64,000 bases of DNA from Diphasiastrum complanatum (Eukaryota; Streptophyta; Lycopodiopsida; Lycopodiales; Lycopodiaceae), in contig CM055092.1 of NCBI GenBank assembly GCA_029204225.1, forward strand, positions 76,873,950 to 76,937,949. Reading direction: 5' to 3'. Shown piece after piece: positions 41,061 to 51,666 of this stretch; the first letter of the stretch is position 1, and each line of letters starts with the position of its first letter. The position numbers were made by a program, and so were the translations under genes. The notes beneath the pieces are model-generated. The model worked only from the letters and a program-made list of their open reading frames with translations, searched no databases and was not told the DNA's origin.

Positions 41061-41419
41061 CTAGGAAAAAGTTCAATTTGGTATCAATAACTTTAACACT
41101 AATCAGCCTGACACTTTTGATTGTTCAATCATTAAGCGCCGCACTTAGATCCTAGCAAATTCCCTCATGGATCAGCATAAACTGTTCCAATTAGATTTCC
41201 ATTATTCTTGGTCTTTATTGATTTCTAAAACAAGAAATGCCATGGACGTAATAGAAGCTCATCGACTTTTTGAGCTGGTTTAGCTTGGACAATGAGTCTT
41301 TTGCATACCACTATCGGGCTTATCCAAAATGGCTTCAATTGTACTAGTGCCCAAGAACATATCTGGGCCCTCTACCTCAGGTACTTTTGGACTTGTGTGC
41401 ATCCCTTCAAGAGATTCAA

Positions 41420-41815
41420 TCAACACTCTCCCAACTGTTCATGAACATAACTCTTGTTTAAAGTACTGCAGTCTGAAGAACTGCTGGATGTCTCTAGAAT
41501 GTCCACATGTGGAACTTCTTCATACCATTCTTTTCTAGCTTTGCCTGTCCGATCAAGCAACATTACCACAAACTCGCTTGACACATTGCTCTCAAGGATG
41601 AATTGCTCCACACCTTCGACGTGTTTTCTTCCGTCAATGGTAATCCTTATGGGCTCATCATGATTCGTACATATTTTTGCTTTCATTGAATTGACCCATC
41701 CATGTCCACCGATTTTCCTCTGTAGGAAGTCCTTGCTGAGGATAAGTTTACCATTCACGAAGGGGATGCTGATTGAATCAATGATCCCTCCTTGGAAGTG
41801 AATTGTTGCTTCCAT
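41420..41815 (-). CDS. unrecognised 131-residue ORF
   Basis: Starts at Met 41815 and ends at a TAA at 41420. The composition looks protein-like: a mixed alpha/beta N-terminus (Val-Asn-Gly-Lys-Leu-Ile-Leu-Ser-Lys-Asp-Phe-Leu) and a Ser-rich C-terminus. No motif identified. It may be part of a retroelement protein because decayed gypsy sequence lies just downstream. Confidence 0.3.
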   Translation of the reverse strand: MEATIHFQGGIIDSISIPFVNGKLILSKDFLQRKIGGHGWVNSMKAKICTNHDEPIRITIDGRKHVEGVEQFILESNVSSEFVVMLLDRTGKARKEWYEEVPHVDILETSSSSSDCSTLNKSYVHEQLGEC

Positions 41816-42533
41816 TTATCAATGACAGAAGATGTTAGTCTACAAGAAAATTACATCACATAAAGCATTTAATATGGTGAATAAAAATGTTTAAATTATT
41901 GCACAAGTATCTCCTAAAAAAGGAGCTGTTAATCCAATCTCTAATTGTTGTGGAGATAACTTTGATAGCATGCCTCAATCACACATATACTGGTATGGAA
42001 ATGACGGTATCCTACCCACCTAGTATAGAAAGCCATTAAATATACTAAATATACCATTCATTGATGACACAACAATTGGAGACAACATGAAGCCATTTGA
42101 ATTACACCATACTCTTGACACGGATTGGCTGAAGCAATGCGATTTACACCATGATATGCATTGGCTTAAGCAATGAAATGATTCCATTCAAAAAACACAC
42201 AACTTTTCCACATCTTACCTCCCCTATCACTCCCTCCTTGGTAATCGATGACTGTGTATTGTCATCACCTAACTCTTAGACCGACAACTGGCTTCTGTCG
42301 GCTTATATGTTAATTAATCCTTTTCTTGTTGATCCTTCTCCTATTAATAAGCAAAATTTTCTTGCTCAAGCTTTGCCATAGGAGTCATGGGAGTCGTGAT
42401 CACCCTAACTAAGCTTTGTAGCTAAATGGTCCTGGTGGTTAAAGGGATCCAAGTGAGGTTTACCCGAAGGTGTATGGTGACTTTCACATGATACCCCGCT
42501 TTGTTGACCTCAATGGTTAAATCCTCTCTTTGT
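41816..42533. other. no recognisable gene
   Basis: No ORF or repeat that I can support between the small ORF and the Copia-G LTR. Confidence 0.4.
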
Positions 42534-43348
42534 TGTGAAAAATGGTCAAAATTTGTGCTTTTTAGTTTGTTAGGAAAATATCACATGTGTGGATCATGTT
42601 CCCACATGTAGAAAAAGTCAAAAATAGTTTATGATGTTTACTTTAGGGGTAACACAAAGTTTTATGTCAAGCATCTTTGTGTAGATTTGTGATAGGGCCA
42701 AAAATTGGCATAGATGGCAAATTGGCCAAATCCACATATAAATGCTACTATTGAGACAAAAGTCATTTGCGATGCAATCTCGAGTTAGTTAGGCTTGTAA
42801 ATAGTCCTATGACACTTGTGTTAATGTAATTTGATGAGTGATCAAGTCAAAGTGCTGGCTTTGGTCAAGGGGTCCAATAGAAATTGAGAAATCCATATGA
42901 AGGCTCTGATAGAATTGCAAGATGGATGCATCACTCATCCAATAGCATTAAAGAGGCTAGGATTAGGGGTCCAATAGGATGCAAAGAAGGATCTCCATGA
43001 GTTTTATATGTACTCCTCTTTCCAATCATAATGTATGTTGAGTTTTTGAGTCAAAATTGTGTATTGTGAGATTTGCTTGTTTTACATTCTCTCTCTACCC
43101 GAATCTAAATTAGCTCTTCTCTTTCTTCCCGAGGAGAGGAGCTTAATTCTACTAGTTTTTTGAAGGATCACTTTGTTTCAAGTGTATGTACTTTGATTAC
43201 CAACATATGCATCTATCTTTGCCTCTTTGCCTTAGTTTTTTAATCTAGATCTTGGAATTCAATCTAGCATCCATCAACAAGTGCATAAGCTTGCTTAGGA
43301 GATCATTCACACACTTTAGGGCATTCCCACACGTGTGAAATTTCCACA
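42534..43348 (+). repeat. Copia-G 5' LTR
   Basis: Starts TGTGAAAAATGG, ends TTTCCACA; same family as the Copia-C LTR. Confidence 0.87.
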
Positions 43349-43361
43349 TGGTATCAGAGCC
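43349..43361 (+). other. primer-binding site of Copia G
   Basis: TGGTATCAGAGCC, initiator Met-tRNA type, directly after the LTR. Confidence 0.92.
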
Positions 43362-44139
43362 TACCTAAGCTCTTGATGCTTGTTTCATCCAAAGTTTCAA
43401 AGATTCCTTGAAAATCAAGATCTAGAGAGACTAGTTTGCATCTCCCATGCTATCTCAAGAAAAATTGGATCAAAAGGGTTCATAATCATAAGGATTGAAT
43501 CACTTCTGATATTGTATGGATTTTCCTGCTCAGACACGTGTGAAGGACAGCCCAATTCAATTTGGCGGTTCTCTTCCATATGTGATCCAAATTTGGTGCT
43601 TGATAGCTAGTTTTAAAGCTATTTGAGTCTAGTTTATGTAGCAATTGAGTTTATGTGATTGAATCTCCCAATCAAAAGTTATAGTCAATTGAACCAAGGT
43701 GGGCAGGGCACCCAACTTGGTTGGACACTTTTATTTATAACTCTATCATGCTTGTTTGATCAAAAATCTCACTTCTAGGCTTGCCAATCTTGTTTTCTTG
43801 AGATCTAGTCATCGTTTTGAGGTCATAGCCACCTTATTTCATACAATTGGTTTGTATTTGAGTGATTTGTGAATTCTTGGAGTGTTTCCCACATTCCAAA
43901 AATAGCTTGACCCAAACTTTGCCCATACTTCATCAATTGATGTGAGATTGATCTAGATTAAGAGAGATTGGAAAAGCTGGTGAGGTCCACATCTCACTTT
44001 GTTGCAAGATCTTGCATAGGAGTTGGTAGTACACCTTTAAAGGATCCTATAGCTAGAGAGAAGAAACATTTTATTGTCTCATCACAAGGATTCTTCACTA
44101 TTAGATGGCATCTATGGGTTCCTACCTATTGGAATCTAG

Positions 44140-44724
44140 TGAATGACTATCTACCTCCAACTATTCTATTTGGAAGGTTAGAATGGAGTCAATCTTGATA
44201 CTCAAAGATGTGATGGAAACTGTACTTGGGATTGAGGAGGAGCCTCAAGTCCTTCAATAAGTACAAAAGTAGAAGAAGAGAGCTAGGGTGGCTCTCCACT
44301 TTATCGAGATGAATGTCTCTAATGAGATTTTGAGAGAGATTGGTGATTGCAACTCGGCCAAGCAAGCTTGGGATACTCTCAAAGATATTTAGGAAGCCAA
44401 AAATACCTCTAGGCTCCTCACTCTTAGAAATCAAATCTTCCAAAGTTCTCAAAAGAGTGATGAGAGTGCCACTAATTATGTGTTGAGAGTGAAAGATACT
44501 CATAGGGAGCTTGCTTGTATTGGAGAATCCATAAATCAAAGTGAGCTAGTCCAAGTCATACTTAATGGCTTGAGAGATGAGTATGAGAACCCTGTCTAGT
44601 TTTATGCCATCAAGGAGGAGCTACCTACTTTGGAGGCTTTGCAAGGAGTGCTAATGGCTGAAGAATCAAGGCATGAGAACAAGCTATTAAGGATGGACAC
44701 GCTTGGAGGAAATTTACCATATTA
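44140..44724 (+). pseudogene. Copia-G gag
   Basis: Reads Asn-Tyr-Ser-Ile-Trp-Lys-Val-Arg-Met-Glu-Ser near 44157-44190, then Glu-Met-Asn-Val-Ser-Asn-Glu-Ile-Leu and Leu-Arg-Asn-Gln-Ile-Phe, Tyr-Val-Leu-Arg-Val-Lys, Val-Ile-Leu-Asn-Gly-Leu. At least four stops interrupt it. Homologous to gag of Copia E. Confidence 0.8.
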
Positions 44725-44764
44725 AGTATTAGTCAAAAAGCCTAAGGTTGATTACCTTAGTGTC

Positions 44765-45097
44765 TTGGGAGGTTCTTGCTTTGCACATATTCCCTTGGAA
44801 ACAAGGAGGATGGATGATCCAAGCTCATGGATCATGGTTGGATGTTTATCCACCAAGGAGGCCTATAAAGCCATTATACTCTCTATTTCAAAAGTGTGTG
44901 AGAGTGAAGATATTATACTTTATGAAGATCTAAATTCAACCTTGGAAGGGGCCAAGCTCAAGGCATCTCAAGATGCATCTCAAATCATATCTACTGAAGA
45001 TTATCAAGATGTGATGGGGTCGAGGTTTGAGGAGGAGCCTCCTCAATATATGATTTTCAAGAGGGATGGCCAAGTCTTTATGGCTCATCTTCTATGA
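44765..45097 (+). pseudogene. Copia-G integrase C-terminal fragment
   Basis: Cys-Phe-Ala-His-Ile-Pro-Leu-Glu-Thr-Arg-Arg near the start matches the Copia segment Cys-Tyr-Val-His-Val-Pro-Leu-Glu-Thr-Arg of element E (about 26720). The protease and integrase core that should precede it are deleted, and gag is joined almost directly. Confidence 0.65.
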
Positions 45098-45569
45098 TAA
45101 AGAGAGGCAAAGTTCAGGTGGTATCCACTTTAACATTCTCACTTATGCTTCTCTTTCATTACTTGATGTACTATCTTGCTTTATTGAGATTTCTACATCT
45201 CAAAATTCATGTAACACAATTCTAGTCTTGGATGATGCCTATTGTATGGACATATTTCTTGTCATTGAGGGATTAGATATGTTTCCAAAACATTTTAAAA
45301 GCAAGATGTATCATCAAAAGTATGCTCTTAGATTTAGTAAGAGCAAGATTGAGCTTGTTGCTCAAAATTTGAAAAATCATGTTTTCAAATGTTTTGAGGC
45401 AAATTGTCAACTTCTCTTGAGATTAAGTGAAGCATCCAAAGAGGACACTTACATCCTTGAGCAAGTATTTAGCCTCAAGAAGATCAAGATTAAATTTGAT
45501 ATCAATATTAGATCCATCATGGATATAGTTCATTGTATGTGGACTAGTCAAGCTAGAAAGCATAGTTGA
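45066..45569 (+). CDS. unrecognised 167-residue ORF inside Copia G
   Basis: Occupies the place where RT should be but shows none of its motifs. Features: a leucine-rich start, a stretch with Leu-Val-Leu-Asp-Asp, and a Lys-rich helical C-terminus (Lys-Lys-Ile-Lys-Ile-Lys-Phe). The frame is open for about 500 bp in a neighbourhood where other frames are broken. It may be a captured gene fragment or simply a chance frame; no family recognised. Confidence 0.35.
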   Translation: MAKSLWLIFYDKERQSSGGIHFNILTYASLSLLDVLSCFIEISTSQNSCNTILVLDDAYCMDIFLVIEGLDMFPKHFKSKMYHQKYALRFSKSKIELVAQNLKNHVFKCFEANCQLLLRLSEASKEDTYILEQVFSLKKIKIKFDINIRSIMDIVHCMWTSQARKHS

Positions 45570-45899
45570 TCATCATTTTTTCACATCTTATGATCTTGAT
45601 CTCTATGATCCTTATGAGGCTTGGAAGCCAAGGATTTCGCTATTTATGGTGCATCTGTCATGCAAGTGGAGCTTTCAAATCAAAGGCCATCATCAAGCAT
45701 GGAGGAAGCACATGGTCATAGTGTACTCTCCAAGGATATTGGCAAGACATTTCTACCAAAGAGATCTTATCATGGATTTGGTGAGGTGCTGCTATGATGG
45801 ATCCTTTTGCTAGTTTTTTACTTCATCTACATACAAAAGGATCTACTCAAAAAGTTTCATAAACTCCTTGATCTTACCAAGCTAGTTTTTGAGGAGTGG

Positions 45900-46264
45900 T
45901 GTGAAAAATGGTCAAAATCTATCTTGGTTGTTTTGTGTTTTTTAGTTTGTCAGGAAAAGGTCACACGTGTGGAGCATGTTCCCACATGTAGAAAAAGTCA
46001 AAAATAGTTTATGATGTTTACTATAAGGGTATCACAAAGTTTTATGTCAAGCATCTTTGTGTAGAATTGTGATAGGGCCAAAAATTGGCATACTAATGAC
46101 AAATTGGTCAAATCCACATGTAATGCCACTATTGAGACAAAAGTCATTTGTGATGCAATCTCGAGCTAGTTAGGCTTGTGAATAGGCCTATGAAACTTGT
46201 GTTAATGTAATTTGATGAGTGATCAAGTTAAAGTGTTGGCTTTGGTCAAGGGCGTCCAATAGAA
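45900..46264 (+). repeat. Copia-G 3' LTR, truncated
   Basis: TGTGAAAAATGGTC... parallels 42534-42898, then diverges after CCAATAGAAAT. Confidence 0.85.
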
Positions 46265-47165
46265 ATATGATGGCATATATGTGAGTAGGTGCATGAGTTT
46301 GCCACCCTCTAGGCCTCTTCCATATGTTTGAGGGTCAAATTAGCTAAAGCTATAGACTGGATTATTCCAGCTAGACACATACTGCCAAGGTGAGACTATC
46401 TTGGAATGATATTGAGTCCACTCCCATAGCCTATATGGAAAAAGTATACCCTAATGATCTTTCCCTAAGATGTAGAGACTGAGTTGAAATACGAACTTCA
46501 CAATCATCTTGATGTACGCGCCAAGGTGGATCACAAGGATGGGTGGCCACTATCATGTCCAAACCTTCAAATGAAGAGGAATATTCTTGTGGGTATTCAG
46601 ATCATGGATTTAGAGCACTAAGATCATTATGCTCAAAGTGTTAAGCGCCTATAGATGGATGAGCTATGCCTTCAAACACCAGCTGGATATTGCCCACAAA
46701 TATGCAAGGGTATTAACTGTGAAAAGTAGAATCTAAAAGTTTCTTTCAAACTCCAAGGACATGGTCATTAAACCTTGTGATTATCACCTTTGTCTATGAC
46801 TATGAAATGTCTTGCTTGTAGCTATCAAGGATGCCAACTAGCAACATTAGAGGATATCGCTTTTGGATAAAGTCAATGCTGAAAACGATTGGATTTCAAA
46901 CACAATCTCTCATTTTTATAAATATTTTGGTGTTTGTGTAATTATTGTAGACAAAAAGAATATAGGGATAAGCCACAGCAAGAAATTGTTAGGGTCTCAG
47001 TGATGTTCTTTATCACGTTACTAGGTGTATCAATATGCAAAAACACAACAAAACTGACTTTACCAAACTAGAAAGTACAAGTCCAAAGAACATAACATCA
47101 AAAACAATACTATCTGACATTCATGTACTCTACTTAACTTCAAAGCCTAAAGTAATGCCAATCAA
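46265..47165. other. unassigned; possible old coding debris
   Basis: No open frame above 60 codons. Some stretches on the plus strand (46380-46560) look protein-like between stops, but I cannot name them. Confidence 0.3.
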
Positions 47166-47296
47166 TTGAATGTTGATAGTCGTTGGCCGGACTCTCGCTT
47201 GGCACTGGACTCGTCCGGATCTCACAAAATGACCACTTCTCAAAGTCACAAGTACAAAAGTCAATCTTCGGCCATTTTTTTTTCCTTATTTTCGGC

Positions 47297-47440
47297 CACA
47301 AGGTCCATGGCCATGTCCATTTCGGCAACCAACGACCATTTTTTGGATTCTTTTGTCCATTTTCTTTGTTTAGGTGGCTTTTTTTCTATCACAAGTCCCA
47401 TGGCCATGTCATTTTTGGAGACCAACAGCCTTTTTTTTTA
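47297..47440. repeat. two-copy tandem repeat (about 94 bp unit)
   Basis: CACAAG[G/T][T/C]CCATGGCCATGTC begins both units (47297 and 47391). Confidence 0.65.
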
Positions 47441-47478
47441 GGGGGACCCAATTTGAAATTCAAATAGCTATTTCCCCT

Positions 47479-47479
<1 letters not shown>

Positions 47480-47550
<71 letters not shown>
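47480..47550 (+). repeat. (C)33 followed by (TC)n
   Basis: 33 consecutive C then about 19 TC units. An assembly or sequencing length error is possible in the homopolymer. Confidence 0.9.
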
Positions 47551-47552
<2 letters not shown>

Positions 47553-47776
47553 CCGCTCTAGCTTGATCTACCCCTCACCTTTCTGGGTGGCTCTCTCCCT
47601 CTCTCTATCTCTCCCCACCTTTCATTCTCCTGACTCTGTGGTTCTGTCCGACTGTCCAGCGCGCGAACCTCTTCTACAACTATATTTTCTCTGCAGTTTT
47701 GTCCAGCGAGCGAGCACTACAGAAGATCACTGTGTATCCATTTTGTGGCAATGTTCAGATGCTTTGTTGGTAGTTC

Positions 47777-47883
47777 AGGTTTTCTCAGGTGAAAAAACGA
47801 TCATTTATTGCAAATTTGTCTAGCGACTTGGTTGGCCAATTTTTTTTTGCAATAAATGATCGTTTTTGCATCTGAGAAAACCT
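47777..47883. other. long stem-loop (38-bp arms)
   Basis: Arms 47777-47814 and 47846-47883 pair at 36 of 38 positions with a 31-nt loop. Size and pairing resemble a plant microRNA or siRNA hairpin precursor or a foldback MITE. No transcription evidence in the sequence. Confidence 0.8.
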
Positions 47884-48046
47884 CTGGAAGGAATTTACAG
47901 TGCAAAGGTTGATCATTTAGGCATCGTAAATTGGTCATCGTAGAAGGAATCCAGAAAATGATGATTTTCTACAAAAAAGATTTGGCCGGGTCAGACTCGG
48001 ACCAATCTGCACTGATGGCCGGCCATTTTTTTGATAATATTGTCAT

Positions 48047-48078
48047 TTGAATGTTTGAATGTTTGAATGTTTGAATGT
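48047..48078 (+). repeat. TTGAATGT x4 short tandem repeat
   Basis: Four 8-bp units. A 12-bp perfect palindrome ATGGCCGGCCAT lies just upstream at 48015-48026. Confidence 0.85.
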
Positions 48079-49130
48079 CGATCTGCTCTGACATTCAATG
48101 CACTTCTGCCCATATCAAACCATCATTCAACAATGGCCTCCTGAACATTGCAAAGTTCATTAAGCTATAGTTTAATCAACCAATTGTGCAAGTAGTAACA
48201 ACCTAACCGTTAAAATTTGAAAAGGATGTAGATTTCTATAACAAGTTTTTTATCAGAACCTGATAAAAATTGAAGAAAGAAAAAAATCAGTCATGGTAGA
48301 AATGGGAGGAAGAATAGCAGATTCCCCATAACAGAGAGTGGGATTTTGACATGATGGATGTGACCTGATCGTGGGCACTATGCCCAAAAACGTAATAGTC
48401 TTAGCTGTGGCGAGTACACATGAACGCGAGTTATAAGCATTGACTGCAAATTCATGAGTGAATTCCTGATATTTTCTTTTATGAATGCAACATGATCCAC
48501 TTTTGAGAGTTGGCTATGGTAAAGGGAAGAATTGAAGTTCGTAAGCTATTGTTTGTTTAAGAAATTGTGCATAGATCAGGGGAAGAAGTCCATCTCTAGC
48601 TCCACCTTTTGGTGCAGCACTCAGAAAGTCAGCGTGGAACAACTCTCAAAATCAAGTTTGTAGATCATAAGATGTGTTTCTTTCAACAAAGAATAATAAA
48701 CTTAGAGCCTTCATGGTCTGTATATGAGTTTGGAAGATCCTAAAAGCTGCATCCCTCTCTTTCAGAGTTTCAAAATTGTGTTTTCTTTCCAAAAGACAGG
48801 TTTAAAGCCTAGGCACCTGTAGCTTATTGCATTCGCAGCAAAGAAATAACACAACCAATTTACAAGAAAGTAGAATAACATATTCCAGGCCTCACAAGTG
48901 TTTCACGACCTGCAAATAATCATGGAGTTGAGCTTTTTCCTTAACATGACTACCAGTGGGCCTTATGCCTTCTTCCAAACACCTTCACTGCTTGGAGTAG
49001 AATCTTTACCAAAGATTGGTCAGGATAGGGCCGACGGTTGCAAAAGAAATCCTTCAAGATTTTTCCTAGGTTCTTTCACAATGATGCAGATTGCTGAAAC
49101 CAAAGGGCTTCTTAATGGTGGACGTGCCTA
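48079..49130. other. no recognisable gene
   Basis: Contains a 116-codon plus-strand ORF (48898-49248) without recognisable features that runs into the hairpin at 49133; I do not consider it supported as a gene. Confidence 0.35.
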
Positions 49131-49132
49131 TC

Positions 49133-49265
49133 AGAGACCAATGCCTCAAATTAGGCAATGCATTCAAGTAAACCAATATCCATTAACTCATTCATCTGAA
49201 GGAGAGACTCCATTCTCACCTACCAAGTTGAATAGTTGCATTGCTTAATTTGAGGCATTGGTCTG
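49133..49265. other. long stem-loop (about 30-bp arms)
   Basis: AGACCAATGCCTCAAATTAG at 49136-49155 and the following GCAATGCA pair with 49236-49264 along about 28 bp with a single mismatch; a 4-nt bulge separates a further 5-bp TTCAA pairing. The loop is about 60 nt. The shape suits a plant microRNA precursor or a small inverted-repeat element. Confidence 0.78.
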
Positions 49266-50029
49266 ATTTCTTTGTGTAGGTTTTGAAATTGCAAAAATGT
49301 TGATACAAATGTTGAAATTGCAAAAATGTTGACCAATTTTTTTTTTTTGATACAAATCATTGTTTTTTGGCCCTTAGATCTATGCACGAATTTTACAAAG
49401 CAAAAAACGATCTTTTTTGGGTTCTTGAAGCCAAAAAATGATCACTATCTTCCAGATAAACATCATTGACAGATCACTGGGACATAAAAATTATTGTGTT
49501 TGTAATAACTTCCACATATTACAAGATCATTTTGAAATATATATCAAAATAGGTTGTGATGTTTAAAATGCTTGTCGTGATGTGTTGATGAGAATCATAA
49601 AACAACATAGGAAACTAGAATCCTACTTATTGCATTTTGTATTAATCTTATTGTTAATAATCAATTCTGGTGTGTAACGAAATTTGATTTTGGATCATTT
49701 TACATTTGAGTTATGCATATTTTCTTTATGTTACTGGATGCATAACCAAAGTGTGAAATGATCCAACTTTGCATGTAAATAGTTTGTCAACTGAATTTTA
49801 TGGGTGCATCTCTAATTGGTTGTTTAGTGTAGTTGATTGTGATGCCTACGCAAATGCTTGATATTTTCTACCATAGAGCCTCCCATCTGACCACGTACGA
49901 TTGAAAGGCCGGATATCGAGTAGACAATAATGCTTTTCAGCTAGAAAGAAATTGGGTTAGGGATCTTAGCAATCCAACTATCACGAAAGTTGCAAGGGAT
50001 CCTGTCAAGAAGCGATAAGCTATAGCACA

Positions 50030-50998
50030 AGTGAAAGAAGATATTTTCAAACACTTTGAAATATCATACCTAGGAGAATCACGATGCTACATGGGATTAT
50101 AGATTGACAGAGACTTTGAAAATGGTAGACTATATCTACACCAATCAAGGTACATTCAGAAAATCATTGATGATTTCCATATGATGGATTGCAAAGGGGT
50201 AAACACTCCCTGATACAGTTCTGACCAATGAAGATTGTCCCAAAAATGACGAAGAACACCAAGAAATGCTCAACAAGCCTTACATAAGATTGATAGGTTC
50301 TCTGATGTACTTGGCAGATAACACAAGACTGGACATTGCCTATGCAGTGTTCAGAATGAGCCAATTCAACATCAATCCAGGACCTACACACTAGAAGATT
50401 GCCAAGAGGATCCTACAGTACCTGCAACATATGTAGGACTACGGGCTTTGGTATTCTCGAGAAGCAGGATTTCAGGTGAAGTCCTATAGCGATGAGAGCT
50501 GGGCATCCATGAAAGAAGATTGTAAGAGTGTTTTAGAAGGATCATGTACTATAGCTGCAAATGCCGCTCTTGTGTGGCAGAATACGTTGATAAGACCAAG
50601 ATGGCTAATGAGCTGACATGGCTCAAACAATTCCTAGATGGATTGGGAGAGAACATCGACGAGCCGCTGATTCTCTACATGGATAATATATCCGCTATAC
50701 ATCTGACGAAGGATCATGTTTTTCATTCAAGAACGAAACACATTGCGATTAAGTATCACCTGACTAGAGATCTAGTTGAGAGAGACAAGTTGAAGACGTT
50801 GTTCGTTCCAACAAAGCATATGGTAGCTAACATATTCACAAAGCCTTTGGATAAGACAATGTTTGAAAGACAGAGAGCAAGCCTGGGAATCACGAGGATA
50901 CCTCACTTTGAGAGGGAGCTAAAGAAACTGAAGGTTTCTAATATCAAAGCTTTTGTATCTTGTGATCCACATGTAGAAATACATGTAAAGTCCCAATA
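50030..50998 (+). pseudogene. Copia element H: RT C-terminus and RNase H
   Basis: A different Copia branch from elements A-G. Readable landmarks: Tyr-Leu-Gly-Glu-Ser-Arg-Cys-Tyr-Met-Gly (about 50070), Gly-Ser-Leu-Met-Tyr-Leu-Ala-Asp-Asn-Thr-Arg (about 50300), Ala-Glu-Tyr-Val (about 50578), Trp-Leu-Lys-Gln-Phe-Leu, Tyr-Met-Asp-Asn-Ile-Ser-Ala, His-Ser-Arg-Thr-Lys-His-Ile and Ile-Phe-Thr-Lys-Pro-Leu-Asp (about 50835). Open from 50544 to the stop at 50997; stops upstream. The downstream tail recurs at 36045-36480. Confidence 0.85.
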
Positions 50999-51660
50999 GG
51001 CTTTAACCACCACCACATTGCCAGAGGCACCGCAAGACATCGCCCAATACCATCAGAATACCGCTAAGGCTTCGCAAGAGTTTCATATTTGGCCTATTTG
51101 CGGTCACTCAACGGCTACGCTAACTAGCAAAAGACTTCACGCTCAATATGCGACTGAAGCTCACGACGCGAAGGACCACTAAGACACTGCAACGGCTTCA
51201 GTTGCGATCAATATACAGTTGTGGTAGCACCACATCATTATGCTCGTTGGGCGTGAACGGACAGTGCAAGCACTAGTATGCAAAAGGAAGCACAGAGGAT
51301 AGCAACGAGCAACAAGAAGCAGTTAGAATTAAGCTAGTACTTTCTTTTAATTACTGCTAATTAGATTGATTACCTCTCCATCCTTCATATATGGGATCAT
51401 GTGGTAGCCTAGTCGTTGTAGATTTTCACAAAGTCAGTGAATTAAGTAGTATAAAAGGTTTGATCGTTCCCCAAGAGAGAGAGAAATTTCTTCTTTCGTA
51501 TGATAAGCGTATGTAAGTGAGTGATGGAATGTGATATGTAATATTCACAATGAACACTACAACGACATATCTGGTTATCCAAAGATATTGAATGAATTGG
51601 CATCCAGTAACACCAGTGATGAAATGATTTGGGCAAGGTCTATGAATAAAAATAGTACTT
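50999..51660 (+). repeat. Copia-H 3' non-coding region and possible LTR pieces
   Basis: 50999-51390 matches 36123-36475. Beyond 51390 the two copies differ. A TATA-like TAGTATAAAAGG lies at 51448-51459. LTR limits could not be fixed. Confidence 0.5.
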
Positions 51661-51666
51661 TATCTT

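Larger units (their letters stand above)
42534..46264 (+). mobile_element. Copia element G, decayed and rearranged
   Basis: 5' LTR 42534-43348, primer site, leader, gag with stops (about 44140-44720), a short integrase/RT-junction fragment (44765-45097), a non-Copia ORF (45066-45569), a polypurine tract (GAGGAGTGG, 45891-45899) and the first 365 bp of the 3' LTR (45900-46264), after which similarity to the 5' LTR stops. Confidence 0.85.

Noticed and set aside
47480-47512. Biological role for the C33 run
   Set aside because: A homopolymer next to a microsatellite is easily explained by slippage or a base-calling length error.
48898-49248. 116-codon ORF as a gene
   Set aside because: It has no recognisable features, no neighbouring exons, and its end is formed by one arm of a hairpin.
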